A DNA stretch of 64,000 nt, taken from contig NZ_VSFF01000011.1 in the NCBI RefSeq assembly GCF_008085905.1, positions 1 through 64,000 on the forward strand. The letters run 5' to 3'. Numbering within the stretch: the stretch's first letter is position 1; each line of letters starts with the position of its first letter. The translations under genes and the position numbers were made by a program. The notes under the pieces were generated by a model, which saw only the letters and a program-made list of their open reading frames with translations, ran no database searches and was not told the origin of the DNA. Positions 50,782 to 59,574 of this stretch are shown in pieces. The DNA is from Actinomadura syzygii (GTDB lineage: Bacteria; Actinomycetota; Actinomycetes; Streptosporangiales; Streptosporangiaceae).

Positions 50782-51903
50782 ATGAGGACGCTGTTCGTCA
50801 CCAACGACTTCCCGCCCCGGCCGGGCGGGATCCAGGCGTTCGTGCACGGGCTGGCCGCGCGGCGGCCGCCCGGCTCGGTGGTCGTGTACGCCCCGGCGTG
50901 GAAGGGGGACGCGGCCTTCGACGCGGCGCAGCCGTTCCCGGTCGTCCGGCATCCGGGGTCGCTGATGCTGCCGGAGCCGGGGGTGCGGCGCCGCGCGGCG
51001 GAGATCATGCGCGCGGAGGGCTGCGACTCGGTGGTGTTCGGCGCGGCGGCGCCGCTCGGCCTGCTGGCCCCGGCGCTGCGGCGGCACGGGGCCGAGCGGC
51101 TCGTCGGGATCACGCACGGGCACGAGGCGGGCTGGGCGGCGCTGCCGGTGGCGCGCCGCCTCCTCGCCCGCATCGGCGACGACACGGACGTCCTCACCTA
51201 CCTCGGCGAGTACACGCGGTCCCGGATGGCGCGGGTGCTGTCGCCGGACGCGGCGGCCCGGATGGCGCGGCTCGCGCCCGGCGTCGACGAGACGGTGTTC
51301 CGCCCCGGCGCGGGCGGCGACGAGATCCGCGCGCGGCACGGGCTGGCCGGACGTCCGGTGGCGGTGTGCGTGTCCCGGCTGGTGCCGCGCAAAGGGCAGG
51401 ACGCCCTGATCCGCGCCTGGCCGCGCGTCCAACGGATGGTTCCGGACGCGGCGCTGCTGCTCGTCGGCGGCGGCCCGTACCGCGCCGACCTGGAGCGTCT
51501 CGCCGCGTCGTCCGGCGTGGACGGCTCCGTCGTGTTCACCGGCGGCGTCCCGTGGGAGGAACTGCCCGCCCACTACGACGCGGGCGACGTGTTCGCGATG
51601 CCGTGCCGGACCCGCCGCCGGGGCCTCGACGTCGAGGGCCTCGGCATCGTCTACCTGGAGGCGTCGGCGTCCGGGCTGCCGGTGGTGGCGGGCGACTCGG
51701 GGGGCGCGCCCGACGCCGTCCTGGACGGGGAGACGGGCCTGGTCGTGCCGGGGCGGTCGGCGTCCCGCATCGCGGAGGCGGTCGGCGGCCTGCTCGCCGA
51801 CGCCGGACGCGCCCGCCGGATGGGGGAGCGGGGCAGGGCGTGGGTCGAGCGCGACTGGCGCTGGGAGACCCAGGCCGCCCGGCTCGCGAAACTGCTCGAC
51901 TGA
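50782..51903 (+). CDS. pimB: GT4 glycosyltransferase, PimB-like mannosyltransferase
   Basis: A 373-residue GT-B enzyme. In the homologous mycobacterial position (Rv2188c) PimB adds the second mannose to phosphatidylinositol mannoside with GDP-mannose at the inner membrane face. Motifs are FVTNDFPPRPGGIQAFV at the start, VSRLVPRKGQD, LLVGGGPYR and the donor-binding EGLGIVYLEASASGLPVV. Function is by synteny and motif resemblance; other mannosyl transfers are possible. Confidence 0.85.
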   Translation: MRTLFVTNDFPPRPGGIQAFVHGLAARRPPGSVVVYAPAWKGDAAFDAAQPFPVVRHPGSLMLPEPGVRRRAAEIMRAEGCDSVVFGAAAPLGLLAPALRRHGAERLVGITHGHEAGWAALPVARRLLARIGDDTDVLTYLGEYTRSRMARVLSPDAAARMARLAPGVDETVFRPGAGGDEIRARHGLAGRPVAVCVSRLVPRKGQDALIRAWPRVQRMVPDAALLLVGGGPYRADLERLAASSGVDGSVVFTGGVPWEELPAHYDAGDVFAMPCRTRRRGLDVEGLGIVYLEASASGLPVVAGDSGGAPDAVLDGETGLVVPGRSASRIAEAVGGLLADAGRARRMGERGRAWVERDWRWETQAARLAKLLD

Positions 51904-51914
51904 CACGCGGCCCG

Positions 51915-52538
51915 CTACCGGCGGCCGCCGAACTCCCAGGCGTGGATCTCGACGTCCGTGTAGCGGCCGTTGCGGGCGTACGGGTCGCCGTCCATCAGGG
52001 TCTCGGCGGCGGCGCGGTCCGGGAGCTCGACGAGGAGGACGGTGCCGGTCCGGTCTGCGCCGTCGTCGGACAGCAGCGGGCCGTACGCGATCAGCCGGTC
52101 GCCGTAGAGGCCGTCGAGGTAGCGCTGCTGCGCCTGTCCGAGGGATTCGGCTCCGAGGGATTCGGCGAGCTTGTCGTCGCCGGGGGCCGCCGCCTTGCCG
52201 TGCGCGATGACCAGGAAGCGCTCGTAGCCGGGGACCGCCGTGGCGAACTGCCACATCGTCCGGCCGAGGACGTTCGTCCAGCGGCTGATGAGGACGTCGC
52301 CGTAGACGCCGGCCTTGTAGTTCGGCTCCTCGAACGCGAACTCGCGGGCGGCGGCCGGGCCGGGGAGGTCGGCGATGTGCATGCTGCCCGTCACCGTCTC
52401 GCCGTCGGCGCCGAACGTCGGGCCGCGCGCGATCAGCTCGTCGCCGTAGCGGTCCATGAACGCCCAGTGGGCCTCGGCCAGCTCCATGCGCAGCGGGAAC
52501 GTGCCCGGCCTGTCCCGGCAGTAGAAGAAGTACTCCAC
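51915..52538 (-). CDS. Tandem YciI-like protein
   Basis: A 207-residue cytosolic protein with two YciI-type ferredoxin-like domains. The first (1-100) has FFYCRDRPGTFPLRMEL, AHWAFMDRYGDELIARGP and AREFAFEEPN; the second (105-205) has FLVIAHGK, QQRYLDGLYGDRLIAYGP and AAETLMDGDPYARNGRY. YciI proteins are small enzymes or ligand-binding proteins, mostly without known role. GTG start. Convergent with pimB, 11 bp away. Confidence 0.82.
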   Translation of the reverse strand: MEYFFYCRDRPGTFPLRMELAEAHWAFMDRYGDELIARGPTFGADGETVTGSMHIADLPGPAAAREFAFEEPNYKAGVYGDVLISRWTNVLGRTMWQFATAVPGYERFLVIAHGKAAAPGDDKLAESLGAESLGQAQQRYLDGLYGDRLIAYGPLLSDDGADRTGTVLLVELPDRAAAETLMDGDPYARNGRYTDVEIHAWEFGGRR

Positions 52539-52637
52539 GTCGCAGGGATCTTAGCGAGGCCGGGTCCGGGCGCGGGGCGACGGGCCCCCGCCTTCCAGGT
52601 TCGGCCACGAAATCGGGCTTCCGGTACATGCGTGGAA

Positions 52638-52670
52638 CGTTCGGACACTGAGATGATCAACATCCGAACG
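52638..52670 (+). promoter_or_regulatory. Inverted repeat around the PBP start codon
   Basis: CGTTCGGA (52638-52645) and TCCGAACG (52663-52670) are perfect inverted 8-mers flanking the ATG at 52653. As RNA they could place the start codon in a hairpin loop; as DNA they could be an operator. Confidence 0.45.
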
Positions 52671-54245
52671 GACGGGCGGCGGCGGACGAGCGGAGGCGGG
52701 CGAGTGCGGTCCCGGGGTGTGAAGGTGCTGGCCGTCGTGCTGGCGGTGGTGCTGACGACGGGCGTCGTCGCGGGCTGGGCGTTACGGCGGCGGCGCGACC
52801 ACGACACGGCGGAGCGCGTCGCGGCGCGCTACTTCGCGGCGTGGAGCAATGGCGACCTGGACAGGATGCGGGGCCTCGCCGCCGACCCGCCCGCCGACTT
52901 CGACGCGCAGCACCGGGCGCTGACGATCGGGCTGGCGGTCACGTCGATCGCGCTGGACCCGCGTCCGGTCGTCCGGTCGGGCCCGGACGCCGCGCACGCG
53001 CCGTTCACCGTCAGCCGGTCGCTCGCCGGACACGGGACCTGGACGTTCGCCTCGGAGCTGCGGCTCGGCCGGGTGGAGGGGCGGTGGCGCGTCCGGTGGA
53101 CGCCCGCGACGCTCTACCCGGGGCTGAAGGGCGGCGGCCAGTGGACGGTGGGCCAGGTGCGCGTCCCCGCCGTGACCCTGTCCGACCGCGCCGGGCGCCC
53201 CCTCGCCAACGAGGGCCCGCTCGCCCCGTACCTGGCCGGGATCGCGTCCCGGCTGGGCGACGAGGAGGAGCGGATCGTCCCGGCGGTCGTCCTGCGCGAC
53301 GGCGGCGGCCCGCCGCAGCGCGTGAAGCTTTTTGGGACGGTGAAGGGCCGCAGGGTCCGGACGACGCTGGACCGGCGGGTGCAGGCGGCGGCGGAGAAGG
53401 CGCTGGCGGCGGCGCCGGGACGGGCGGCGATCGTGGCCGTCCGGCCGTCCAGCGGCGAGGTCGCCGCGGTGGCGGACGGCCTCGGCGGGCTCGGCGCGTT
53501 CGGCAGCGGGTACCCGCCCGGCTCGACGTTCAAGGTGGTGACGGCGGGCGCGCTCGTCGCGGAGGGCGCGGACGCCGGGACGGGCGCCGACTGCCCGGCC
53601 TCGACGGTCACGGCGCAGCGCACGATCCGCAACGACGAGGGCCACGCGCTCGGCCGGACGACGCTTCGGGACGCGTTCGCGGCGTCCTGCAACACCACGT
53701 TCGCGCAGCTCGCGGTCGAGCGGCTCGGCCCAGCGAAGCTCGCGGCGTCCGCCCGCCGCTTCGGGTTCGGCACGCGGATCACGCCGGGCACCGACGCCGC
53801 GGACGGCGGCTTCCCCGCGCCGCGCAGCGGCGCGGAGCTGGCGGAGGCGGCGATCGGGCAGGGCCGCGTCCTCGCGAGCCCGCTGCTGATGGCGTCGGTC
53901 GCCGCCGCCGTGGCGGACGGCTCGTGGCGCTCGCCCCGGCTGCTGCCGCCGGACCTCGTCCGCGAGGGCGGGGGAGCGGTGCCCGCGCCGCGTCCGGTGC
54001 CGGGGACGGGCGCGCTCCGCGCGATGATGCGGGCGGTCGTCACCGGCGGCACGGCGGCGGGTGCGGGGCTCCCGGACGGGACGTCCGGCAAGACCGGCAC
54101 GGCCGAGATCGCGAGCGGGCCCCCGCACGCCTGGTTCATCGGCTTCCGCGACGGCCTCGCCTTCGCGGTCTTCGTCGAGACGGGCGGCTCCGGCCCGAAG
54201 GTCGCCGCGCCGCTCGCCGCCCGCTTCCTGGCCGCCCTCCGCTGA
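52653..54245 (+). CDS. Class B penicillin-binding protein with MecA_N-like domain
   Basis: Membrane-anchored D,D-transpeptidase of 530 residues. An N-terminal anchor (LAVVLAVVLTTGVVAGWAL) is followed by an NTF2-like MecA_N domain (AARYFAAWSNGDLDRMRGL) and a transpeptidase domain with all active-site motifs: S291-TF-K294, S345-C-N347 and K480-T-G482. The usual pedestal/dimerisation domain is short. The family includes low-affinity PBPs. Codon 44 (52782-52784) is TTA, rare in such genomes. Start may be ATG 52653 or GTG 52632; neither has a strong ribosome site. Confidence 0.9.
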   Translation: MINIRTDGRRRTSGGGRVRSRGVKVLAVVLAVVLTTGVVAGWALRRRRDHDTAERVAARYFAAWSNGDLDRMRGLAADPPADFDAQHRALTIGLAVTSIALDPRPVVRSGPDAAHAPFTVSRSLAGHGTWTFASELRLGRVEGRWRVRWTPATLYPGLKGGGQWTVGQVRVPAVTLSDRAGRPLANEGPLAPYLAGIASRLGDEEERIVPAVVLRDGGGPPQRVKLFGTVKGRRVRTTLDRRVQAAAEKALAAAPGRAAIVAVRPSSGEVAAVADGLGGLGAFGSGYPPGSTFKVVTAGALVAEGADAGTGADCPASTVTAQRTIRNDEGHALGRTTLRDAFAASCNTTFAQLAVERLGPAKLAASARRFGFGTRITPGTDAADGGFPAPRSGAELAEAAIGQGRVLASPLLMASVAAAVADGSWRSPRLLPPDLVREGGGAVPAPRPVPGTGALRAMMRAVVTGGTAAGAGLPDGTSGKTGTAEIASGPPHAWFIGFRDGLAFAVFVETGGSGPKVAAPLAARFLAALR

Positions 54246-54321
54246 CCCGTCCTGGGATCCGCCGCCCGGATCGGTGAACGCTCCGTGGCGCCCGCCCGTA
54301 CCGCTGATGAGGGCCGAACGG

Positions 54322-54348
54322 CCGCGGGACGGCGTCCGCACGGTTTTT
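54322..54348 (+). terminator. Candidate terminator of the PBP gene
   Basis: CCG-GGAC-GGC-GTCC-CGG forms an interrupted short stem (54322-54343) followed by TTTTT at 54344-54348, 77 bp after the stop. Confidence 0.5.
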
Positions 54349-54544
54349 CGCTCCAACCGGCACCCGAGTGGCTCCGGGGGCGTATGCTCCCGGAGTGATC
54401 GGGCGGGTTCCCCGGAATCCGCCATGGGGAAAGCGGTGGGAGCGAGCGGGCTCCCGAGCCGCCGCCCCCGATGTCTCAGCGGGACGGTCGCCAGGCCGAG
54501 AGCCGGGCGACCTGGAGCCTACCGGCGTTCGCCGAGCCCTCCGC

Positions 54545-54558
54545 CTCCTCCACAGGAG
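54545..54558 (+). promoter_or_regulatory. Hairpin covering the ribosome-binding site
   Basis: CTCCT (54545-54549) pairs with AGGAG (54554-54558) across CCAC. AGGAG is the ribosome site for the ATG at 54564, so the hairpin could reduce translation. Confidence 0.5.
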
Positions 54559-54563
54559 AGGGC

Positions 54564-56441
54564 ATGGCGCGACGCGATTTCGGGCATGCGTCTGGGCGGA
54601 ACACGCATGCTTCACCGTGGGCGGAGACGCCCGCGCGCCCCTCGTCGAGACCCGAGCCCCAGCGGGGGCCGCGGTCGGAGGAGCCGCAGTGGCCCGAGGG
54701 GTCCTGGTGGTCCGAGCAGCCGGACTGGTCCGAGCGCGGCCGGAGGTCGGCGCGCCGCGAGCCGTCCCGGCGCGACATCAAACGGCACGAGCAGCGCAAG
54801 CGCGTCCGGCAGGCGCGTAACGAGGACCGGCCGCGCACACCCTGGCCGGGCCCGACGCGCGGCGAGCAGCCGGACGCCCGCGACGACCGGTTCGGGGCGC
54901 GCAACCGCCCGCCGTCCGGCCGCGACGCCGAGACCCGGCGCTTCGACGCCCGCACACCCCCGCCCCCGCCCCCGCCCCCGCAGCCTCCCGCGCCGCCTGC
55001 GCCCGAGGCGCGGCCCGCCGCCGCGTTCGACGCGCGCACCGGTGGGGCGGGCGCCCGGCCGGACCGTTCCCGCGAGTTCCCCCAGCGCGGTCGGTCCCGG
55101 CAGCGTCCGGAACGCCGGACGGAGGAGCGGCGGACCCGCTCCGCGCAGCCCGCCCCCGGACGGCCGGGCCGCCGGACGGCGACCGCGCGTCCCGGTCCGA
55201 AGGCGAGGCCGCGGCGCGGGAAGCGGCCCACCGACCGGATGGGGGTCGGGGCGATCGTGCTGTCCACCGCCGTCGGCCTGGCCCTGCTCGGCATCGCCGA
55301 ACGCGCGCTGCTGGACGGCGGCCCGGTCGGCGGCGCGTCCGGCACGGTCGGCTCCCAGCGCGCGATCCCCCCGGCGCAGCGCGGCGGCGTCCCGGCGCAG
55401 CAGCCCCGGCAGTCGCCGCGGACCGGGCCGGACGGGACGCCCGCGACGCCCGCCGCCCCCGACCTGAAGGTTCTCGCCGCGCGGGTCCGCGAGCTGACGC
55501 TGGCGCAGCGCGGTGCCGCCGCCCGGCAGGCGTACGGCGCGGCGCCCACCGCCGCGCCGGTCGTCGGCGCCACCCACACGAGCGCGGACAGGACCTGGGT
55601 GCTCGGGACGACCGCGATCCCCGTCCCCGACGCGAGCACCGCGAACCCCGAGGTCGCCTTCTACGCGGCCCGCTGGACGGGACGCGACTGGCAGGTCGGC
55701 CTCTCCGGCGCCCGCGTCTTCGACGGCCTGCTCAGGACGGCCCCGTCCGGCGTCATGCCCGCGGCCGAGACGCAGACCCTGCGCCGGTACGCCGCGCTCA
55801 CCGCCCAGCAGGCCACCGCGCTCGTCAACGGGACGCGGACCGGCGACAAGCTGATGCTGCCCTGGAAGGTCGGCGACTCGTGGTCGATGACCACCGCCGA
55901 CGACACCGAGTCCGCGCGCCCGCTCGGGTCGCTGGCGTTCGCGGGCGGGGACGGCCGCGTCCTCGCCGCGGGCGCGGGCCGCCTCTACCGGTTCTGCGCC
56001 GACTCCGCCGGCCGCGCCATGGCCGTCGTGATCCACCCGAGCGGCGTCGCCACCACCTACTACCACCTGCGGACCGGGCCGAAGCCCGGCGACGGCGCCG
56101 TCGTGAGGCAGGGCGCGCCGCTCGGCCGCACCGGCGCCGACCGGTCCTGCGGCGGGGCCGCCGCGCCCGACGCCGACGTCGCGTTCGGCGTGCGCCGCGC
56201 GCTCGGCACGGTCCCGCTGGACGGCGCGCGACTCGGCGGCTGGACGTTCCGGGAGCGGGCGAAGCCCCTCCTCGGGTTCGCCGAGCGCGGCGTCCTCCAG
56301 GTGCTGCCGGGGGCGCTGCTCGCCAACCTCGGACCGGTCCCCCCGGCCGCGGACGACCCGCCGCCGTCCCCGCCGTCCCCCGGCGCCGATCCGAAGGGCG
56401 GCGGGGGAACGGCCGCCGACCCGGCGACCGGCGCCAACTAG
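54564..56441 (+). CDS. Membrane-anchored protein with degenerate LytM/M23-like domain
   Basis: A 625-residue protein. The first 230 residues are a disordered Arg/Pro-rich cytoplasmic region, including a poly-Pro run. One transmembrane helix follows (VGAIVLSTAVGLALLGIA), then an exported part. Near residues 455-550, VIHPSGVATTYYHLRTGPKPG and GAPLGRTGAD resemble M23 peptidases, but the zinc-binding HxH is replaced by DADVAFGV, so it is probably inactive, like LytM-type activators. It ends in a Pro/Gly tail. ATG 54564 has AGGAG; ATG 54471 would add 31 residues. Followed after 16 bp by a heme-b membrane gene. Confidence 0.75.
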   Translation: MARRDFGHASGRNTHASPWAETPARPSSRPEPQRGPRSEEPQWPEGSWWSEQPDWSERGRRSARREPSRRDIKRHEQRKRVRQARNEDRPRTPWPGPTRGEQPDARDDRFGARNRPPSGRDAETRRFDARTPPPPPPPPQPPAPPAPEARPAAAFDARTGGAGARPDRSREFPQRGRSRQRPERRTEERRTRSAQPAPGRPGRRTATARPGPKARPRRGKRPTDRMGVGAIVLSTAVGLALLGIAERALLDGGPVGGASGTVGSQRAIPPAQRGGVPAQQPRQSPRTGPDGTPATPAAPDLKVLAARVRELTLAQRGAAARQAYGAAPTAAPVVGATHTSADRTWVLGTTAIPVPDASTANPEVAFYAARWTGRDWQVGLSGARVFDGLLRTAPSGVMPAAETQTLRRYAALTAQQATALVNGTRTGDKLMLPWKVGDSWSMTTADDTESARPLGSLAFAGGDGRVLAAGAGRLYRFCADSAGRAMAVVIHPSGVATTYYHLRTGPKPGDGAVVRQGAPLGRTGADRSCGGAAAPDADVAFGVRRALGTVPLDGARLGGWTFRERAKPLLGFAERGVLQVLPGALLANLGPVPPAADDPPPSPPSPGADPKGGGGTAADPATGAN

Positions 56442-56457
56442 AAGAGGAGCCAGAGCG

Positions 56458-57312
56458 GTGCGTATCCGCAACAGTGATGATCCCGCGGTGCCCAGCTGGG
56501 TGCTGCGCGTGGTGCTCGTCGGCGCCGTGCTGGTGCTGGCCGGTTCGGCGACCCCGCAGGGCGCCGTCGCGGTCGCGAACGTGCAGTACTTCCTCAACTT
56601 CTACGCGGGCGTGTTCGCGCTCGTCGCCTACACGACCGCCGTGATGAGCGGGCTGCTGGCGACCGACCGGCTGATCCTGAAGATCCGGCACCGGGTGCTC
56701 GCGCAGGCGCTGCACCGGGCGTCGGCCGTCGTCGCGACGGCGATGCTGGTCGCGCACGTGACGGTGAAGGTCATGGCGGGGCTCGCGGTGCCCGCGCAGG
56801 CCGTCGTCCCGTCGGCGGGGCCGATCGGGATCGGCACGGTCGCCGCGGACCTGCTGCTGCTCGTCGTGATCACCGGGATGCTGCGGGCGCGGTTCGCGTT
56901 CCGCGGCAAGGCGTGGGTGTGGCGGTCGACGCACGTCCTCGCCTACGCCGCGTGGCCGATGGCGATCCTGCACGGGCTGATCACCGGCCGGCCCGCCGCG
57001 CCGTGGGTCGTGCTCTCCTACGTGATGAGCGTGGTGTTCGTCGTGCTCGCGCTGATCACCCGGCTGATCGTGGTGGTCAAGCCGCGGGACGTGCGGGTCC
57101 TCGGCGAGGAGTTCGGCGCGTACGGCCGTCCGGACGGCGCGGGCCGCGCCCGGGACCGGCGCGCCATGGCCGCCCGCGACCACGAGGAGGGGCGCGCCGC
57201 CGCGATGGCCCGCGCCCGCGCGGCGGGCGACTTCGCCGACCCGCGCGGCACCGTCTCCGACCCGCGTGGCATGCCCCTGGCGGGCGGCGGTGACGCCGAG
57301 GTCCTGCGATGA
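56458..57312 (+). CDS. Ferric-reductase-like / b-type heme membrane protein
   Basis: A 284-residue integral membrane protein with about six helices. Four histidines in two pairs suit two b hemes: LHRASAV and LVAHVTVK on adjacent helices, then STHVLAYA and AILHGLITG. This is the pattern of the ferric-reductase-like transmembrane domain. The C-terminus is a 90-residue charged tail. GTG start with AGAGGAG upstream. Its stop overlaps the start of a NuoF-like gene (ATGA), so it is likely reduced by that protein; the final acceptor is unknown. Confidence 0.82.
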   Translation: MRIRNSDDPAVPSWVLRVVLVGAVLVLAGSATPQGAVAVANVQYFLNFYAGVFALVAYTTAVMSGLLATDRLILKIRHRVLAQALHRASAVVATAMLVAHVTVKVMAGLAVPAQAVVPSAGPIGIGTVAADLLLLVVITGMLRARFAFRGKAWVWRSTHVLAYAAWPMAILHGLITGRPAAPWVVLSYVMSVVFVVLALITRLIVVVKPRDVRVLGEEFGAYGRPDGAGRARDRRAMAARDHEEGRAAAMARARAAGDFADPRGTVSDPRGMPLAGGGDAEVLR

Positions 57313-58799
57313 GCCGGGCCGTCACGGTCTCCGGGATCGGCGGGCCCCGGCTGACGCTCGGGTTCGACCGGTTCGACCGGCTGGACCTCGACCGGCACCT
57401 CGCGGTGCACGGCCGCCTCCGCGCCCCCGACCTGGACGACCTCGTCCGCATGGCGGAGCAGGTCGACCTGCGCGGGCGCGGCGGCGCCGGGTTCCCGTTC
57501 GCCCGCAAGCTGATGGCCGTGGCGGCGCGGGTGAAGTACCCGACGACCGACCCGCCGCCGCTGCTGCCCGGCGAGAAGAGCGACTCGCGCGGCTCCGCCG
57601 AGGACGTCGTCGTGGTGGTGAACGGCGCCGAGGGCGAGCCCGGCAGCGCCAAGGACAAGGTGCTGCTCGGCCGGGCGCCGCACCTCGTCCTCGACGGGGC
57701 GCAGATCGCGGCGTCCGCGCTCGGCACGCAGCGGATCGTCGTCGCGGTCGAGGACGACGAGGCCGCCCGCTCGGTCCGCGCGGCGATCAGCGAGCGGCGG
57801 ATGCCCGCCCGGATCGTCCGGCTGACCGAGCGGTTCATCTCCGGGGAGAGCGGCGCGGTGGTCCGCGCGATCAACGGGGAGACGCCGATCCCGCCGGGGG
57901 TGAAGGTCCGCGCGTCCGAGTCCGGGGTGGACGGCTGCCCGACGCTGCTGTCCAACACCGAGACGTTCGCGCAGCTCGCCGTGCTGGTGTCGCTCGGCCC
58001 CGACCTGTACGCGTCTGCCGGGACCGAGGACGAGCCCGGCACCACGCTGCTCACCGTCGGCGGCACGCAGGTCGTGGAGGCGCCGCTCGGCACGCCGCTG
58101 CCCGCCGTCCTCGACCAGTGCGGGGCGGACCCGTCGCCGGGCGTCCTCGTCGGCGGCTACCACGGGATGTGGCTCGACGCGGGCGGGGTGTCGCGCGCCG
58201 TCCTGTCGCGCGCGGGGATGCGCCGCGTCGGCGGGACGGTCGGCGCCGGCATCATCCTGCCGCTCACCCGGGGCACGTGCCCGCTCGGCGAGGTCACGCG
58301 GATCGCCGCGTACATGGCCGCGCAGTCCGCCGGGCAGTGCGGGCCGTGCCGGCTCGGGCTGCCCGACGTCGTCCGGTCGCTGAACGCGCTCACCGAGGGT
58401 GCGGGGACGGTCGAGGACGTCCGCCGCGCCGCGGGCGTCGGACGCGGCCGGGGCGCCTGCACCCACCCGGACGGGACGGCCCGGTTTGTCCTGTCCGCGA
58501 TGGAGGCGTTCGGCGCGGACATCGACGCGCACCGGTGGGGCGGCGGCTGCGGCCTGTCGACCTACGGGGTGCTGCCGCTGCCGGTGCCGGACGGCACGGA
58601 GGTGCGGGTCGCGATCGACTGGAGCCGCTGCGACGGGCACGGGCTGTGCGCCTACCTCGTCCCGGAGCTGATCCAGCTCGACCGGCACGGCTTTCCCGTG
58701 GTGCTCGGCACGGACGTTCCGGCGTGGATGGAGAAGGACGTGCAGAAGGCCGTCGCGATGTGCCCGGCTTTGGCGCTGCGCGTCGTCGGAGGAATCTGA
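57309..58799 (+). CDS. NuoF-like flavoprotein fused to a C-terminal ferredoxin
   Basis: A 496-residue protein related to the NADH-binding subunit of complex I. FMN/NADH elements are RGRGGAGFPFARK and NGAEGEPGSAKD; a SLBB-like middle region follows. The 4Fe-4S motif is AGQCGPCRLG with a later Cys in GRGACTHPDG. The last 70 residues add a small ferredoxin: RCDGHGLCAYLVPELIQL and AVAMCPALAL, of the type with a 3Fe-4S or 4Fe-4S cluster. Many Nuo-associated residues are changed and no other nuo genes are near. It probably carries electrons from NAD(P)H to the b-type heme protein encoded just before it. Confidence 0.83.
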   Translation: MSRAVTVSGIGGPRLTLGFDRFDRLDLDRHLAVHGRLRAPDLDDLVRMAEQVDLRGRGGAGFPFARKLMAVAARVKYPTTDPPPLLPGEKSDSRGSAEDVVVVVNGAEGEPGSAKDKVLLGRAPHLVLDGAQIAASALGTQRIVVAVEDDEAARSVRAAISERRMPARIVRLTERFISGESGAVVRAINGETPIPPGVKVRASESGVDGCPTLLSNTETFAQLAVLVSLGPDLYASAGTEDEPGTTLLTVGGTQVVEAPLGTPLPAVLDQCGADPSPGVLVGGYHGMWLDAGGVSRAVLSRAGMRRVGGTVGAGIILPLTRGTCPLGEVTRIAAYMAAQSAGQCGPCRLGLPDVVRSLNALTEGAGTVEDVRRAAGVGRGRGACTHPDGTARFVLSAMEAFGADIDAHRWGGGCGLSTYGVLPLPVPDGTEVRVAIDWSRCDGHGLCAYLVPELIQLDRHGFPVVLGTDVPAWMEKDVQKAVAMCPALALRVVGGI

Positions 58800-58903
58800 A
58801 AAAGGTGAGGGGAGATTGAACCCCGGGACCGGCGCGGTGCGTATTGGACGCCGAACCCGCGCCGTGTCCGTCGAGAGATCCTCGGAAGGAGGAAGAGATT
58901 CTC

Positions 58904-59539
58904 TTGAGGAAATCCTACGGAATCGCCGAAACGCGCCCGCGGCGGCGCGTCGGCCGGGGTCGCGTGATCTTGGTCGTGCTCGCGGCGGCCGCCGTCGCGG
59001 CGGCGTTCGCGGTCGTCATGTACCCGAACGGAGTGACGGCGAGCAGCGCGGCGAACAACCTCGGCGGCACCGTGCACACCCGCTGGGGGCCGCTGAGCAC
59101 CCTGGACCGGCAGTTGCTCGTCAAGGTGCGGCAGGCGGGCCTGTGGGAGATGCCCGCAGGTCAGCAGGCACAGCAGCGGGCCGCGACGCCCCGCGTGCGG
59201 GAGGTCGGCGAGATCATCAACCAGCAGCACCTGCAGCTGGACGCCGACACCCGCGCCACCGCGCAGCGGCTCGGCGTGCTCCTCCCGAACGAGCCGAACG
59301 GGAGCCAGAAGAGCTGGCTGCGCGAGATGTCCGGCAAATACGGGATCGATTTCGACAAGACGTTCGTGCTGCGGCTGCGCGCCGCGCACGGCCAGGTCTT
59401 CACGGTCATCGCGAAGGTCCGCGCGCAGAGCGAGAACAGCGAGATCCGCGCGTTCGCTGAGCGGTGCCTCAAATTCGTCAACACGCATATGTCGCTGCTG
59501 GAGAGCACCGGCCTGGTACCCAGGCGGGCCCTGCACTGA
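58904..59539 (+). CDS. DUF4142-family exported protein
   Basis: A 211-residue protein with an N-terminal hydrophobic helix (VILVVLAAAAVAAAFAVVM) after a basic stretch and a helical ferritin-like DUF4142 domain outside: LSTLDRQLLVKVRQAGLWEM, NQQHLQLDADTRATAQRLG and KFVNTHMSLLES. Family function unknown. The TTG at 58904 follows GGAGGAAGAG; a TTG at 58844 is in frame but lacks a site. It is 35 bp before the DUF1996 gene. Confidence 0.82.
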   Translation: MRKSYGIAETRPRRRVGRGRVILVVLAAAAVAAAFAVVMYPNGVTASSAANNLGGTVHTRWGPLSTLDRQLLVKVRQAGLWEMPAGQQAQQRAATPRVREVGEIINQQHLQLDADTRATAQRLGVLLPNEPNGSQKSWLREMSGKYGIDFDKTFVLRLRAAHGQVFTVIAKVRAQSENSEIRAFAERCLKFVNTHMSLLESTGLVPRRALH

Positions 59540-59574
59540 CGTATTTCCCACCCCGCAAAAGGGAGCACCTTTCC

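Larger units (their letters stand above)
54246..54563 (+). other. Non-coding leader with several hairpins
   Basis: No gene is supported here, although an ATG at 54471 is in frame with the next gene. After a candidate terminator (54322-54348) comes a series of GC-rich inverted repeats: CTCCGGG with CCCGGAG (about 54372-54395), GGGAGC with GCTCCC (about 54439-54456), and mutually exclusive pairings GGTCGCC/GGCGACC and CCAGG/CCTGG (about 54484-54515), ending in a hairpin over the ribosome site. It looks like a structured leader, but I match it to no known riboswitch class. Confidence 0.45.

Noticed and set aside
50769..52652. In-frame extension of the PBP gene back through pimB
   Set aside because: That frame overlaps the well-supported glycosyltransferase in another frame and translates to compositional sequence; PBP features begin after 52653.
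54370..54560. Possible cobalamin riboswitch because of GGGGAAAGCGGTGGGAG
   Set aside because: The order of conserved boxes and the B12-box are missing, and the downstream gene has no link to cobalamin. Kept only as an unassigned structured leader.
57309..58799. True complex I subunit nuoF
   Set aside because: No other nuo genes are adjacent; it has an extra ferredoxin domain and is coupled to a heme-b membrane protein instead.
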